Part shown: positions 34,645 to 46,024 of the stretch, piece by piece | Numbering within the stretch: position 1 is the stretch's first letter | Layout: each line of letters starts with the position of its first letter | Assembly: GCA_022702545.1 (NCBI GenBank) | Contig: JAHRBC010000004.1 | Coordinates: 6,354,001 to 6,418,000, forward strand | Length of the DNA stretch: 64,000 bases | Direction: 5' to 3' | Origin: Phycomyces nitens | Lineage: Eukaryota; Mucoromycota; Mucoromycetes; Mucorales; Phycomycetaceae | The notes under the pieces: model-generated | What the model was told of the DNA's origin: nothing | Databases searched by the model: none | The model's input: only the letters and a program-made list of their open reading frames with translations | Translations under genes and position numbers: made by a program

Positions 34645-37559
34645 TTATTTCAAACTTGCTGCAGCTACATCAACACACTTCTTCAGAGCTTCCTTGTCGT
34701 ACATAAGATGAGCCAATTCGGTGATCTTGATGGTGTCAAGTAGTCTAATTGTAATCTTGGGGGCATGTTTTGCGCCCGTAGCCTTGACCAGAGGGAACAG
34801 TCTGTCACCCAAGAGCTGCTTCTTTTCCTGAGAGGGTCTACCCTCCAATGACTCTAGAAGCTTAAGTGTGGCCTCCTCTCCATTTTCTTCACTGGGCTGC
34901 TGCTGCTGTGGTGGTGGTGCTTGTACTGCTGGTGGTGGTGGTGGTGGTTGTGGGATTTCTACTGGGATGTGATGGCGAGGGGGGCTAAGTTGGATAAGCG
35001 CAGGTTCTTCTGAATGAACCGTGTTGATATTCTTCATCGATCGACCTGTGAACATGGCCGACGAAGTGTCTGCCGCCAGAGGGGATCCCGGGTGCTTTCT
35101 CAAGGGCATCTGTTGACTAGAGAGACACGGATAAGTGTGTCTGCCAAACAGAATCCCAAATCGTCTCACTTACCCTTCTTCTTCGTCCGTGTCAAACTCT
35201 TCGCTAAACACATCCAATGCCTCGAGTGCCAGATCAATCTTCTCCTGCAAAAAGTCTTGATTGAACAGACACAGGGTTCTCTCTTTGCGTTTCAGGGTCA
35301 ATAACATCTCGACAATATCAGGCAAACTCTTTCCAAAACTGCCACACTGCATGACTGCATTGGTCATCTTTTGGTGTTGTACATTCGAAGAAGTCTCGGT
35401 CATGACGGAGCACATGGACTCCAGAGATCCCCTACGTCTCAGACTTGGCTTTCCTTCAGGCTGCTGTTTCTTAAAGTCCTGCTGCTGTGGATGTGGCATG
35501 GGAGGTGCCTGCTGGATAGAGATTCCAGATGCAAGCGAGGCCAGGGAATGGCCACCGCCCGTACTCGTACCGGAAATAGGAGGAGAAGGGAACTGAGGCG
35601 ATAAACGGATGGCAGAATGAGGAGAATGGCCATAGGGCAAATCGGCAAGAGAAGGCTAGAAAATTGGATTCTGATTAAACACTTGTAATCTAGCCTTTGA
35701 GGCTTACCTTTCTCTGGGTAGGATGAGGTACAGGCATGGCCATTGGTTGATGACGCTGGCCTATTGAGAGATCCTTGATGTTGGATGCCAGTTGGTCCAC
35801 ATTGTCAATACCAAGACCACTGACGGGAGACACTAAGAAAGAAAGAAAGATTAAAAAAACAACAACAATAAAGAGGATGATGACACTTTGGGTCCTGGTA
35901 CTACTACTACTACTCACTGTGAATTGGAGGTTGCATCATCATGTCGTGGGGATGTCTGTTGTCTGCATAGTATGGCTCTGGGATATGGGATGGAGTGTAG
36001 GATGGGTATTCTTGGGCCTGGATTGATTGGTGGGTATTTGTGCTATAGGACATGATGTTATGATTGGGGGAAGTTCCACCATTCATCGATTTCTCCTGAC
36101 GTGGACGCTTTGGCTCGTGGTAGGCAACGATCAGAGCCTTTGAGCCAACCACGTAATTGTTCATCCCCTTGAGAGCATCATGGGCCTCCTCTGGCTTGCC
36201 ATAACTGACAAAGCCATATCCCTTTGACTGGCGGGTAGAAGGGTTGCTCATAACTCTGGCCGACACAATATGGCCATACTTTCCAAACAGCTCCTTGAGA
36301 TTGTCGCTGGTGATCGAGGGATCGAGGTTCTTAATATAGAGATTCATATAGTCGACGTGGCTGGACTCTGATCTTTCGGTAGTGTTTGGTTTGTAGTCAA
36401 ACGACGAGATCTAAGGGTGGGTGGGTGGAGGGGGTTAGGATCAATAGGCCCATAAGGATTTGGATTTGACTTACTGGTTTTGAGTTGGCTTTTATGGTTG
36501 TAAAGGGAGTGATGGTTCTAAAGGAAGAGAGATTGATAGATGATATACATATATATATACGTTATTTAATATTTAAATATTCTTATTAACCCTCCCTTTC
36601 AACAACCCCTTGTAAAAGATAGAGTCCTTTACACCATTGAAAAAAAAACTTACATCATGTTGCCACCAGCGTACAATGACTTTCCGTGCTAATGTGTGTT
36701 ATGGGGTGAGTACAGATGAATTAAAGAACAGTAAAGTGTTTCCACGTGGAGAGCAATTACCAAACGGTGCTGGGCGTTATCTGAATCATCACCAAGGAAA
36801 TATTGAATCAACGCAGTGCCTCGGAAAGTGTTGTTTTCCACAATAGGCTTGCAGACACTGAGGGGCCCATAGGGACGGAAGATCTCGTACAGCCCATCGT
36901 CGTCAATGTTGCTCGGCAGGCCCTTGACTTCCAAGAGGTCGCCCTGGGGTTCTGGATCCTGGTACTTGTCGCGGTTGATATACAATTGCAGCTTGGAGCC
37001 ATCGCTAAAAGTGAAGCCATTGCAGACCGAGTAGACTCTGTCGGCTAATATGAACATTAATATCACAATTTACATAAAAGGGATGTCTACCAAGCACAAG
37101 CGAGCGCCATCTTTACCTGATTGGGGGTCACTAAAACGCAAAAAGCCACTACAACGATCGCGTGCAAATACAACACTAAATAATAACAATAGTAGTAATA
37201 AGCAATATGTCTCTAGAGCCAAATCCATCGTCGCTTGGAAGTTTCCCCTATCCCTCTCTCACTCGATCCCTATTGTTTTTTTTCCCTGGTTTTTTTCCTT
37301 CTTGTTCTTTTTTTTTTACAGTAAATATATACATGCAAAAAAAGTGGCCTTACTCTGTGGGCTGATAATGTTCCAATAAAACCCGAAAATCAGATTCGCT
37401 TGTAGAGGTGATCAGGCCCTCAAAATATAATGTGTCCGTAAACGGTTCGCTTGTCATCTCTGGGCGGTAGTGCATGTCCTGATCGTTTGACCGAGTAGAG
37501 CCAGATTTGCTTTTTGGCAAACGAATGACAAGGGAACGAGAGGTATAGGTGTCAGCCAT
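34645..37559 (-). CDS. Rrm4-like RNA-binding protein, three RRMs and C-terminal MLLE
   Basis: Eight exons: 37559-37354, 37037-36761, 36688-36654, 36517-36475, 36410-35918, 35832-35708, 35655-35174 and 35116-34645, giving 710 residues. RRM1 (about 42-95, DTLYFEGLI) is divergent; RRM2 (103-178, LLEVKGLPSNID) and RRM3 (209-283, MNLYIKNLDPSITSDNLKEL, GYGFVSYGKPEEA) are clear. A Pro/Gln/Ser-rich linker leads to an MLLE-like segment (LPDIVEMLLTLKRKER, about 500-545) and a full C-terminal MLLE (LLGDRLFPLVKATGAKHAPK, then ELAHLMYDKEALKKCVD). Poly(A)-binding protein has four RRMs and one MLLE. The layout of three RRMs plus repeated MLLE is that of Ustilago Rrm4, which carries mRNA on moving endosomes. 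Transport function here is inference. An in-frame ATG five codons upstream is an alternative start. Confidence 0.78.
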
Positions 37560-37622
37560 ATTCTGAATACACAATTATTGTTTGTTTGTTTTTTTAATAT
37601 ATTATTACATATATAGAGAGAG

Positions 37623-37653
<31 letters not shown>

Positions 37654-38120
37654 GGTATTGGCTAGATACCACACAGTATAGGATGCATTCAAAAATGGCT
37701 TTGTCTTGCACACTTGTGGATACTGGTCAGGACATACCTAAATAAGTTGCTTGGTAACAGAGACTAATGAGCGCGGTAAAGGTGAATCAAGAGTAATATA
37801 TTGGATATGCAAAAGAGAAAGGAAAGAGAAAGAAAGTGATTTATACAATTATATATAAATTATGTATGTGTGGGTATTGGCACTGACAAGCAAAAAAATA
37901 AAGTATATATATATATATAAATATATAAATAATAATAATAAAAAGAGGAGAACCGAGGGTCGACCCGAGATTGAAAATGGTAAGCAAAAGCGTGTCGTAC
38001 AACAACAGTCAAAGAAGACTGGAAATGACATCCAATCGTAAAATCAGTTTATTGTATAATATAAATAAATAAATGAATAAATATATAGATTTAAATATAT
38101 TACAAAATACAATCCCTAAT
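37560..38120. other. Promoter side of the Rrm4-like gene with a TA repeat
   Basis: Contains a TA dinucleotide run (37628-37654) and AT-rich DNA up to the ERH stop codon. No gene seen. Confidence 0.5.
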
Positions 38121-38836
38121 CTACCAACGACGACCACTCTGAGGCCGGTTGTTCTGCTGTTGGCGCTGAGGGTTATGGTGTTTTGGTGGTGCGCTGTTCT
38201 GCTGGCTAAAGTGAGCCAAGAGACGATCCTTGATCCATTCCTTGTCGCGAGGAAGATAGGCCTAGTGGGTCAAGTCAGTTCAGGGTCAATCCCAGAGCGA
38301 GCAGGTTTACCTGAGTGTTTGGGTCAAATACAAGAGCAACAAACTCCTTGTAGCTATCGATGAATCTAAACAAGTCCTCTGCCCTAAAGTACAAGATTCT
38401 CAGCTGGTAAACCATCAATTGTTATCAAAAATAACCTTACCTGTACTGGATCTGGCCTGATCGAGGATTCTCTCTCTGAAGTTTCTGCTCATAAAGACTG
38501 GCTACATCTGTAGATACAAGAAAAAAGAAAGAAGATATTAGATCACTTGTTTGCTATAGATAATCAACCTGACTTACGATCCAAGGCCATTGCGACAGTA
38601 GTAAAGTCTCTTTATAAAAAAACGTAATCAGCAGTGTGAATCACATATCAAATGAGCTTACGAGTATGTTCGGCTGCAAAAAAAGAAGAAGAAGTAAATA
38701 ACAGCAATAATATACAGGTCTCTCTCTCTCTCTCTACTTACTTTGCACCATTTGTAGCTTGCACCAAAAGGATCGTGTGGACAGTCTATAATTGTGGTTA
38801 GAAATGAACTAGATTTTCTGGTTGATGATGTACCAT
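38121..38836 (-). CDS. ERH: Enhancer of rudimentary homologue (ERH)
   Basis: Seven coding exons for 123 residues: 38836-38834 (ATG only), 38785-38742, 38673-38662 (12 bases), 38609-38578, 38507-38441, 38383-38311 and 38261-38121. The product starts MTVHTILLVQATNG and continues RTYSDFTTVAMALD, VASLYEQKLQREN, LFRFIDSYKEFVALVFDPNT and YLPRDKEWIKDRLLAHF. This aligns block by block with human ERH (104 residues), including HTILLVQ, RTY and the WIK helix. ERH is a small dimeric cofactor in RNA processing and, in fission yeast, in removal of meiotic mRNA. A Gln/Asn-rich tail of about 25 residues is extra. The 12-base exon is forced by the frame between NGAK and DFTTV. Confidence 0.9.
38718..38735 (+). 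repeat. TC dinucleotide repeat in an ERH intron
   Basis: About nine TC units between the second and third coding exons of ERH. Confidence 0.85.
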
Positions 38837-39478
38837 TACAATAGCGTGAAGATTATTTTATATGTTTATAAATATGTTTAATTATACTTGTATTATGTAC
38901 AATTATTATAAATGTATATCAAATATATATATATGTGTGTGTATATATATTTATATATCTCGTATTGTATTATGTATAAATATATATATTTGTGTGTATG
39001 AATGTATGCAAATAAGAAAAATGTATACAAATCACACAAACAACAATAATAATAATGGATATGTAAATATACGCAAAAGAAAGGCACCAGAACAAAAAAA
39101 TAAATAAAGTACCAAATATATAAATAAATACATATATAAATATTTAAACACACTAATAACAACAACAATAATAATAATCACAACTCTCATTGACCCTTTT
39201 ATTATTATTACCATTACTATTATTACTATTTTGCATGCATTCATTCATTCCTATTTGCATTTACATCTATCACCCAGACATACATTTTACACCTCTTTTA
39301 CCAACCTCAACGGGGACGCGATCGTGACGTGTCATTTTTGTTTATTTTACTTGAATAATATACAGCATATATACTTCTCCAAGACACAAGAAAGACCAGA
39401 AAAGCATAGAATAAAACCCATTCGTCTTCTTGCTCTTTCCCTCCTTTATTTTTTGTATTTATTTACTTTTTTATTTTT
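38837..39478. other. AT-rich intergenic region
   Basis: TATA-rich DNA on the ERH promoter side, then the 3' side of the ribosomal protein gene. An element reading GTGACGTGTC lies near 39323. No gene seen. Confidence 0.5.
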
Positions 39479-39884
39479 TTACTTCTTCTGGGTCTGGGTC
39501 TTGAGGACACGCTTGACAATCTTCTGCTCCTCAATCAAGAAGGCACGGACAATGCGGCTTCTGACGCAGTGAGCGCAACGGGAGCCACCATAGGCACGGC
39601 TGACGTTCTTCTGGGTCTTGGAGACGTTACCGAACTGGCGGGCACGGAGGGCCTTGATACCAGCAAGAGCGTCACCGCAGTCACCGCAGCGAGGGGCCTT
39701 GACAGGCTTCTTCTCGTAGTGGTAGACGAGGTTGGCACCTTGTGAAAAGTTTTATAAGCTTTTTTTTTTCTTATATTTTTGGTTTCAATTTCCACTGTAA
39801 CTTACCGGGAGTCTTGACAACGTGGACTCTGTTGGAGCGGGTGTTGTAAGAAAGGCGACGTCTGTAAGTGAGGCGCTGGACCAT
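39479..39884 (-). CDS. RPL34: 60S ribosomal protein eL34
   Basis: Exons 39884-39806 and 39738-39479 give 112 residues. The product starts [20 protein letters not shown] and continues [16 protein letters not shown]. It keeps the two Cys pairs of the family ([10 protein letters not shown] and [18 protein letters not shown]), which bind zinc. It is a component of the large ribosomal subunit. Codon use is strongly biased to C-ending codons, as in highly expressed genes. The intron (39805-39739) sits in the conserved KTPG/ANLVY segment. Confidence 0.96.
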
Positions 39885-40330
39885 GATGCTCTGTTAATTT
39901 ATTTTTTGGGGCGTCCATTGAAATTTATGCAAATGTAGTCAGGGTAGATCAAGAGTGATGTGTGTATATGGTTGGTGATCAAAAGGCATGCGAAAATAAA
40001 AAAAAGAGAACATGATTCATTCTGTGAGTTCATCCATCCACAGAAAACCAATCCTTGTCCACATCCTGTCTATTCCTCCTCCTATCCCTTTTACCTTTGG
40101 ATGTAGGAAAAGAAGGATATCTTGTTACAGCACAGACGTAGTTTTGTTGGCCACATCCATCGGCTGTCAAGTTCGGTCTTTATCACGTGATGGCCCGAAT
40201 GCACTTACCGGACCATTATTTGTCCGATTGCCGTCCGACGTGTTTCTTGTTGTCTTTGATTCCCAAAAATAGACAACATTTTCATATGTATATATATATA
40301 CATTTAATAGTTTATTTATATCTAGGTGAA
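39885..40330. promoter_or_regulatory. RPL34 upstream region with a Cbf1-type site
   Basis: An eight-base palindrome TCACGTGA at 40183-40190, about 300 bases upstream of the RPL34 start codon. This is the core of a Cbf1-type E-box; Cbf1 takes part in ribosomal protein gene control in some fungi. The neighbouring gene ends into this region, so the site most likely belongs to RPL34. This is inference. Confidence 0.4.
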
Positions 40331-41110
40331 TTATCCACTCAATAAACGATAGATATCTGATGGAAGTGGGCATATGGAGTCATCAAAGGGATATTTAGGA
40401 AGCTGGTTATTTCTCTCACAATCATTGAGCATGTTGGTCAGTCTCCGGGCCATATCTGCAAACTCCATGGCCTCCTTGTTTTGCTTATTTTCATTGCAGT
40501 GGATAGCATGCATACTATTCAGCAGCATATTGGCTCCATCACAGTCGATTAGCTGGTACCTCTTTAAGAGAGTAATTCGCCCAAAAAGAGACAAAAAGTA
40601 GTTTGAGACACTAGAAGGATATTCAGAAAACTTGTCTAGAGACCAGCGCATAGATGGGCCAGTCTGCACTCGGCGTCTCTTTTCGGTTTGTTCTATAGAC
40701 TTTGAATGGTCATTGGAGTCCAATATCAATTCTTCGTCTTCAGTATCAGAGCATGGTGACAATTGACGCTTCTGGCCAGTCTTTGAAGACCCTAAAGACT
40801 GGCTAGAGAGTGTATAGATCTTGAAGCAAGTGACAAGGAGATTAAGGGACTCGGCCATGTTGTCCCCTAGGCTGATAAAGGTACCTGCATGTATTTTAGT
40901 ATTCATTAAATCATACACACTGGGTTTACCTCCTAGACATGCATGAGTACCAATGGGTATATTCTGCTTTAACAACTCTTGACCCAATAGTTGGTCTTCA
41001 ATGATGCATTGGATCAATAGTCCCGAAACGCTTGCTTGCCAGACAATCTTTCCCTGATGAATGGCAGGCACACTTTTGATAGACACATTGATCTTGACCT
41101 CCTCCTTCAT
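40331..41110 (-). CDS. Unknown protein
   Basis: Two exons, 41110-40930 and 40884-40331, give 244 residues. The intron is 45 bases, a multiple of three, so the frame also stays open without splicing (259 residues); the canonical ends and the better joint GGTFISLGDN favour splicing. The N-terminal half looks like a beta-rich fold (VPAIHQGKIVWQASVSGLLI, THACLGG). A polar middle carries an acidic stretch and a basic KRRR, a possible nuclear signal. The C-terminal half is helical (YFLSLFGRITLLKRYQLID, FADMARRLTNMLND). I do not recognise the family. It lies between RPL34 and HEATR6, all on the minus strand. Confidence 0.65.
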   Translation of the reverse strand: MKEEVKINVSIKSVPAIHQGKIVWQASVSGLLIQCIIEDQLLGQELLKQNIPIGTHACLGGKPSVYDLMNTKIHAGTFISLGDNMAESLNLLVTCFKIYTLSSQSLGSSKTGQKRQLSPCSDTEDEELILDSNDHSKSIEQTEKRRRVQTGPSMRWSLDKFSEYPSSVSNYFLSLFGRITLLKRYQLIDCDGANMLLNSMHAIHCNENKQNKEAMEFADMARRLTNMLNDCERNNQLPKYPFDDSICPLPSDIYRLLSG

Positions 41111-41333
41111 AGGATGAGCAGAGCAGAAGAAGTATATAAACTGCTGACCAGTCTAGTTTATTCATTTTCTGTTACAAATGTTGTCAACGGGTCAATTGAA
41201 TGCCCATTGTCAATTATATATATATATATACATATATATAACTTAGTGCTGGTCAGATGGCCTTTTTAGCAATAAAGATCCAAAAGTAAGAGATGGGACT
41301 TGTAATGTACAAAGACAACAAAACTCTTTATTA

Positions 41334-44300
41334 TTACTTTAATAATATACAATCTACGTCTTGCCTAAGTTCTGGCACAAGCCACGGCTCAATGTGTTCC
41401 AGTGCCTCGATTGTCTAACTCATAAAATAAGCACCAATTCTTGTTACCAATTGCCTTTTACCTTTGCTTTCAATTGGTCTTTGTAGCCCAGTTCTTGAAA
41501 CTCGGTCTCCTTGTCATCCAGACAGGTCTTGTAGGCCTCTAGGACCGAACTCACAATCGTCTTTAGCTGGTCTGGGCTTCCGTATTGGGCTTGCAATGAA
41601 GGTCGGGTAAGTGCCAGACAAGCATTGATACGCACTTTGAAATTCTTGCACTGGGTCAGTGCCAAACACAAGGCCCGATAGAAACCAGTTGTCCAAGGAT
41701 ACATCTGCTCCCTGTTCATGTACCCAATAGGAAAATCTGGGTTACGGAGCATGTTACTGGCAGCATGACAGGCATTCCATCTAGTCTAAACCCAAAGCTT
41801 AGTAATTGGTTTCATGATAAGTCTAGTATTCTGGGCTTACTTTGAGTGTGCCACCTTCAATGTTCTTGACCAGAGCAGCCATTGCGTTCTTTAGCAGAAG
41901 CATAATGCGTCCTTGGTCAAAGTATGAACAAGGTGTGATGCGCAGTAAGCTTCCCAAGGCACGTACAGCATTAGATCGCAGCTATAAAGAGATGTTATGA
42001 TTGTGATCCCCAAGAACCCCACTTCTTCATTCGAACTTGCCTTGTCATTGTCCAGTGCTGCAGTGGTTGCTGCAGATACCAAGTCAGCCCAAAGCAAGGT
42101 AGAGACCCATTCTTTGATACAAAAGTCTTGTTTTTCACTAACAATGGCGATTATTGAAACATCAGTCCATTAAAGTTCTTAAATAATGCACTCTATTTTA
42201 CCTTTCCAATACCAGAGCATCGCACAAATTGCCTTGTGCCCAGCTAGCCCGTACACGAACATTGATCACCTTGTCATTCATTTGTTCCATCAAAGCGGAG
42301 GCCATATCCGAAACAAACAGAGGATCCTACAATACATGCTTTTTAAGATCAATTCTACAAATAAAAGAAAAGAAAGAGGCAGCCTTACCTCTCTCAAGTC
42401 TGGAAAGAGTACAAGCACGCCCAAGGTTCTACAAGCCGCAGCTCTAACATTTGGGTCTTCATCTCGAGGCAGAGGAAGAATTAGTGTCACCAAGAGTGTT
42501 TGGATTCGAGGCTAAAATCACAACAGTTAATTTACGCCAAAATATCCAATGACAATGATAAACTTACGTCTAGTCTGGCAAACACATACTTGGAAATGCT
42601 TCCCATACAATCACAACTAATTGCCCGAACAACTGCCTCGGTGTCCAAGGATGTCTGCTGTATATACTGTCCTATCGTTGTCTTCCACCAGTCTACGTAT
42701 TCTTGGATCTATAGAGCACATTAGACTCTTGAGTCTAGTGCACTCCTTTTTACCTCTGATTCTGGGTCCTCTGTCAGAGATCTGTCCATCGAGCTAGCAT
42801 AGCCCTCAATGAATCTTAGGGCAGCTGCACGAACCAGAGGCTCCTTGTCGCTCAGAGACTCTTCCAATTCTGGTTTGAGAACTGGCCATTGTTTTCTAGG
42901 ATCAACGATTATTTATCAGTATTTTTTGTTTTTGCATACTGGCTACCCTCAATATTGGTCCATATACTTGCGAGATAAAGGAAAATTGTGTCTTGGCCAG
43001 CATTGCAAATGTCTGCCACTTTTCAACCCTGAGTTCAACAGATCCTGGATCATCGCCATTGGCCTGGGTTTCCAATAAAAGAGTAAAAAGACACGGAAGC
43101 ACCTTGTCTTCGATCTCAATCGTATTGTTGATCAATTCTGATACTTCTCCTTCCCCAGGCTTTGCCTCTAGAATTGCCGATAAGACCTGAAGGATACCAA
43201 TACGCAGAAAGGTGTCTAGGATTCACAAGGTCAATTGGTCAATCTGGTCAATCTAGGCATTGTCTAGGACTTACTTGGTGTATTCCAAAGAGAAAGAACC
43301 GAACGATAAAGCCTTGTAAGATGGCCGACTGCCAAACGTTCATAGGAGCAATTTTGGACCAAGTTACTTGCGACCTTGCAAAGATTTAATAATCAAGAAT
43401 GGTACTGATTAATCAAGGTTTACCTTTAGTACAAGTGTTTGGACCTGAGGATTTTTCTCCTTGTTCAAGGCAAGCATAATGCCCGTATGGATATCCTTTA
43501 GGATAGATGCCATACGCTCAGACAGAGATGTGAATGAAGACTTTGTATCTCTTTATTATTATGATGATGATATTGATTATTATTATTATTATTATTGAAA
43601 AATGATTCAAAAAAGAAAAAAGAAAAAGGAAAATATGTATAGATTTATATGATTGTATATTCAAAACTTACCTTTCAGAAGCAATGCTCAGGTATTGTTT
43701 GGATCCTTCCAGCATTGCAATAAGAGCATTGCAGGCTGCTATGCGTACAGTCACTGTAGGATCATATATTATCAATGTAAACAGTGAGAATGGTTGGTTG
43801 TCTGATCGAAGTGTAGGAGAAAGACGTTGAGAATTGGATCCAAATTCATTGTTATTGAAGAATATGGTCATTGAGTCTGGGACAAACTTGTGCCAATTGG
43901 GGTATAATGCACGAGGGGATGTCTAAAGTAGAAATGCACAATGTTTAGTAAGTGATGGGCAGGCTACAGACCTACCTTTGCAATGGCTGAAAGACACAAC
44001 AGGGCATTGATTCGAATCTTGGCATCGTCTCGTCTAACAAGATTATAAGATTTTATAGAATCCATTGGCACAAAGTATCAAGAAATCTTACTGTTTGCGC
44101 AGACTGTTGGGCGAGTCAGAATCCGATAGTTCTGAATCTGAGCTGAGAGCGGCTGCTGTTCTAGAGAGCATCGATGGTCTCCAGGAGAATTGAGTACGAG
44201 TGGACTGTACAGAAGGCTGCTGCTGTTGTTGTTGGGCACGAATTTGACCTAGTCTTTGCTTGGAAGTAGATGCTGAGATTGGCATGGGCATTGCACTGTC

Positions 44301-45369
44301 TACTTTGGGAGTAATAAAGTTGTATGCCTGGACAGACACATGTATAAACACAAAGTTATAGACAATATCAATCATATCGCACAGAGGATTTGCCACCAAT
44401 GTTTTGTCTTGGGACAGCAGGAACTGCAGTGCTCTCAATGTGCTGCTTGCAATCTAAATGGGATTAGATATACGAAAAACAAAAAGATGTATATATAGTA
44501 CCTTTCTCACACCCGGGTCTGTAAAGTCAAGGGAAGACGATGCAACCATGATAGTTCCTCGAGACGTATGATCCACAACACACAGGTTAGACAGTAATAC
44601 TTCGTAATAATCCTTGTAAGACGCCTGTAGTTTGGGTCCTGCACCTGCACAAGTATTGCCAATACAATTGATTGCCATTCGACGAACCTCCAAGGGTTTA
44701 ATGGATCGGTTGGCCAGGGCGAGTAGGTTGGTAGCAAGACGAGGATAGAACTGTATATTGAATGAGATCTAGAGTCCATTTGAAAGCATATTCAATAATT
44801 TACCCTAGACACATTTGATGAATTCTCAAACACTAGAGAGCTTAATGCCCGTAATAGATCGACTCGAAGTTCAGGAACGTCTGTTGTTTCAAGACCATTG
44901 AGTAAAAATGTAATACATGAATCGAATTGAAAGGATCTTAGGCTGGCCAATCGAATCTAGCAAAAGAGTATGTCAATGTGGTTATTGACTTTTATCAAAA
45001 CACTATTGGCCTATATTTGTCAATGTACCTGTTTTGAGCATTGTTTAAACATAAACTTGCAAAAGGCTGAACATGCTTCATGGGTTGTAAGCAGGGTTTT
45101 ACTACCCAGGAAGAGAATGTCTATCACTTGCTGATCAAGCATCGTAAGACACAATGTTATTTATTGACTGTGGATCCTTTAATCATTAAAGGAATCCTTA
45201 CCTGATCTGGTACTTCTTTCCAGGGCCCATCTAAACTATTGAGCTTGTTAAGGATCCCAGGCAATGACAGCACAGGTCGAGGTGATTCAGTAATGGTCTG
45301 GTATAGCTCATTAGCCTGTGCCTGAAGCTGACCCAATGCCTTTTGGGTATTCATGGCTGATTTGTCCAT
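41334..45369 (-). CDS. HEATR6: HEAT repeat-containing protein 6 homologue
   Basis: Eighteen exons give about 1001 residues: 45369-45202, 45130-45029, 44956-44804, 44768-44502, 44453-44092, 44033-43976, 43922-43672, 43550-43424, 43374-43275, 43215-42972, 42895-42754, 42708-42568, 42511-42389, 42326-42202, 42137-42041, 41981-41841, 41785-41462 and 41414-41334. The DUF4042 region is clear (VRRMAINCIGNTCAGAGPKL). HEAT blocks that match human HEATR6 include VRVRASWAQGNLCDAL, DKLRSNAVRALGSLLRI, TRWNACHAASNMLRNP and PWTTGFYRALCLALTQCKNF. The cellular role of HEATR6 is poorly known. Intron 15 (42040-41982) has a GC donor (GCAAGT); intron 10 (42971-42896) probably also. Introns are 34-121 bases. Exon 1 could be preceded by another. 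Confidence 0.88.
43565..43597 (+). repeat. ATG/ATT trinucleotide repeat in a HEATR6 intron
   Basis: Short run of GATGAT units followed by TTATTATTATT within the intron between exons 7 and 8. Confidence 0.7.
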
Positions 45370-46024
45370 GTTTTCTTTTTCCCTGATCAAAAGGTGGATA
45401 ATAAATAAATTCAAAATAATATATATATATAGAATTGTATATTTATTTATATATTTTTATTTTGTATTTTGTATTTTTTAAAATAACAAATATTTTAATA
45501 ATATTGAAATATTCACCCTATAATATTGGATACTTCTTGGCTATTTATGCCAAACACTTTTTTTTTTAAAAAAAAAGAAATTGATGATTAGGCTTTTACA
45601 AATCTTCATGTATGTAATCTATTATAAACTATCAATCGTCTTTACAATCTACTAGATGAATCCCTTTTTAATTGCACACAGGGATTAGATTTGCTAATTA
45701 GCTGTCATCATTACCTACATTACTTTCACTTTATATACTTCTTTACGTTATTCAGCCGAAATTGCCCTCGGTTCTTACTTTATTAAACAAGATTACAAAG
45801 AGCTTTGTAAATTCTGTCCTTCAAAACCACACAATTACATGCATTGCCTTTCTTGGATTCACTTGTCACAACTTTCTTTTTTCCAACCTATAAATAACCA
45901 ATGCTCATCTTCTGTATCAAGTATAACCTTGATCTCTTATCAACAGACACATAGTGTTTGAAATATATAATATCCCATATTTCTTGCCTTGAAACACCCA
46001 AAATTCCTCCAAGAAAAAAGCATC
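45370..46024. promoter_or_regulatory. Divergent promoter region, HEATR6 / FBXO9-like
   Basis: 655 bases between divergent start codons. The HEATR6 side is very AT-rich (45415-45500); the F-box side is pyrimidine-rich. No specific motif recognised. Confidence 0.35.

Noticed and set aside
34645..37559. Canonical poly(A)-binding protein (PAB1)
   Set aside because: There are three RRMs rather than four, a divergent RRM1 and an extra MLLE-like segment. The Rrm4-type layout fits better.
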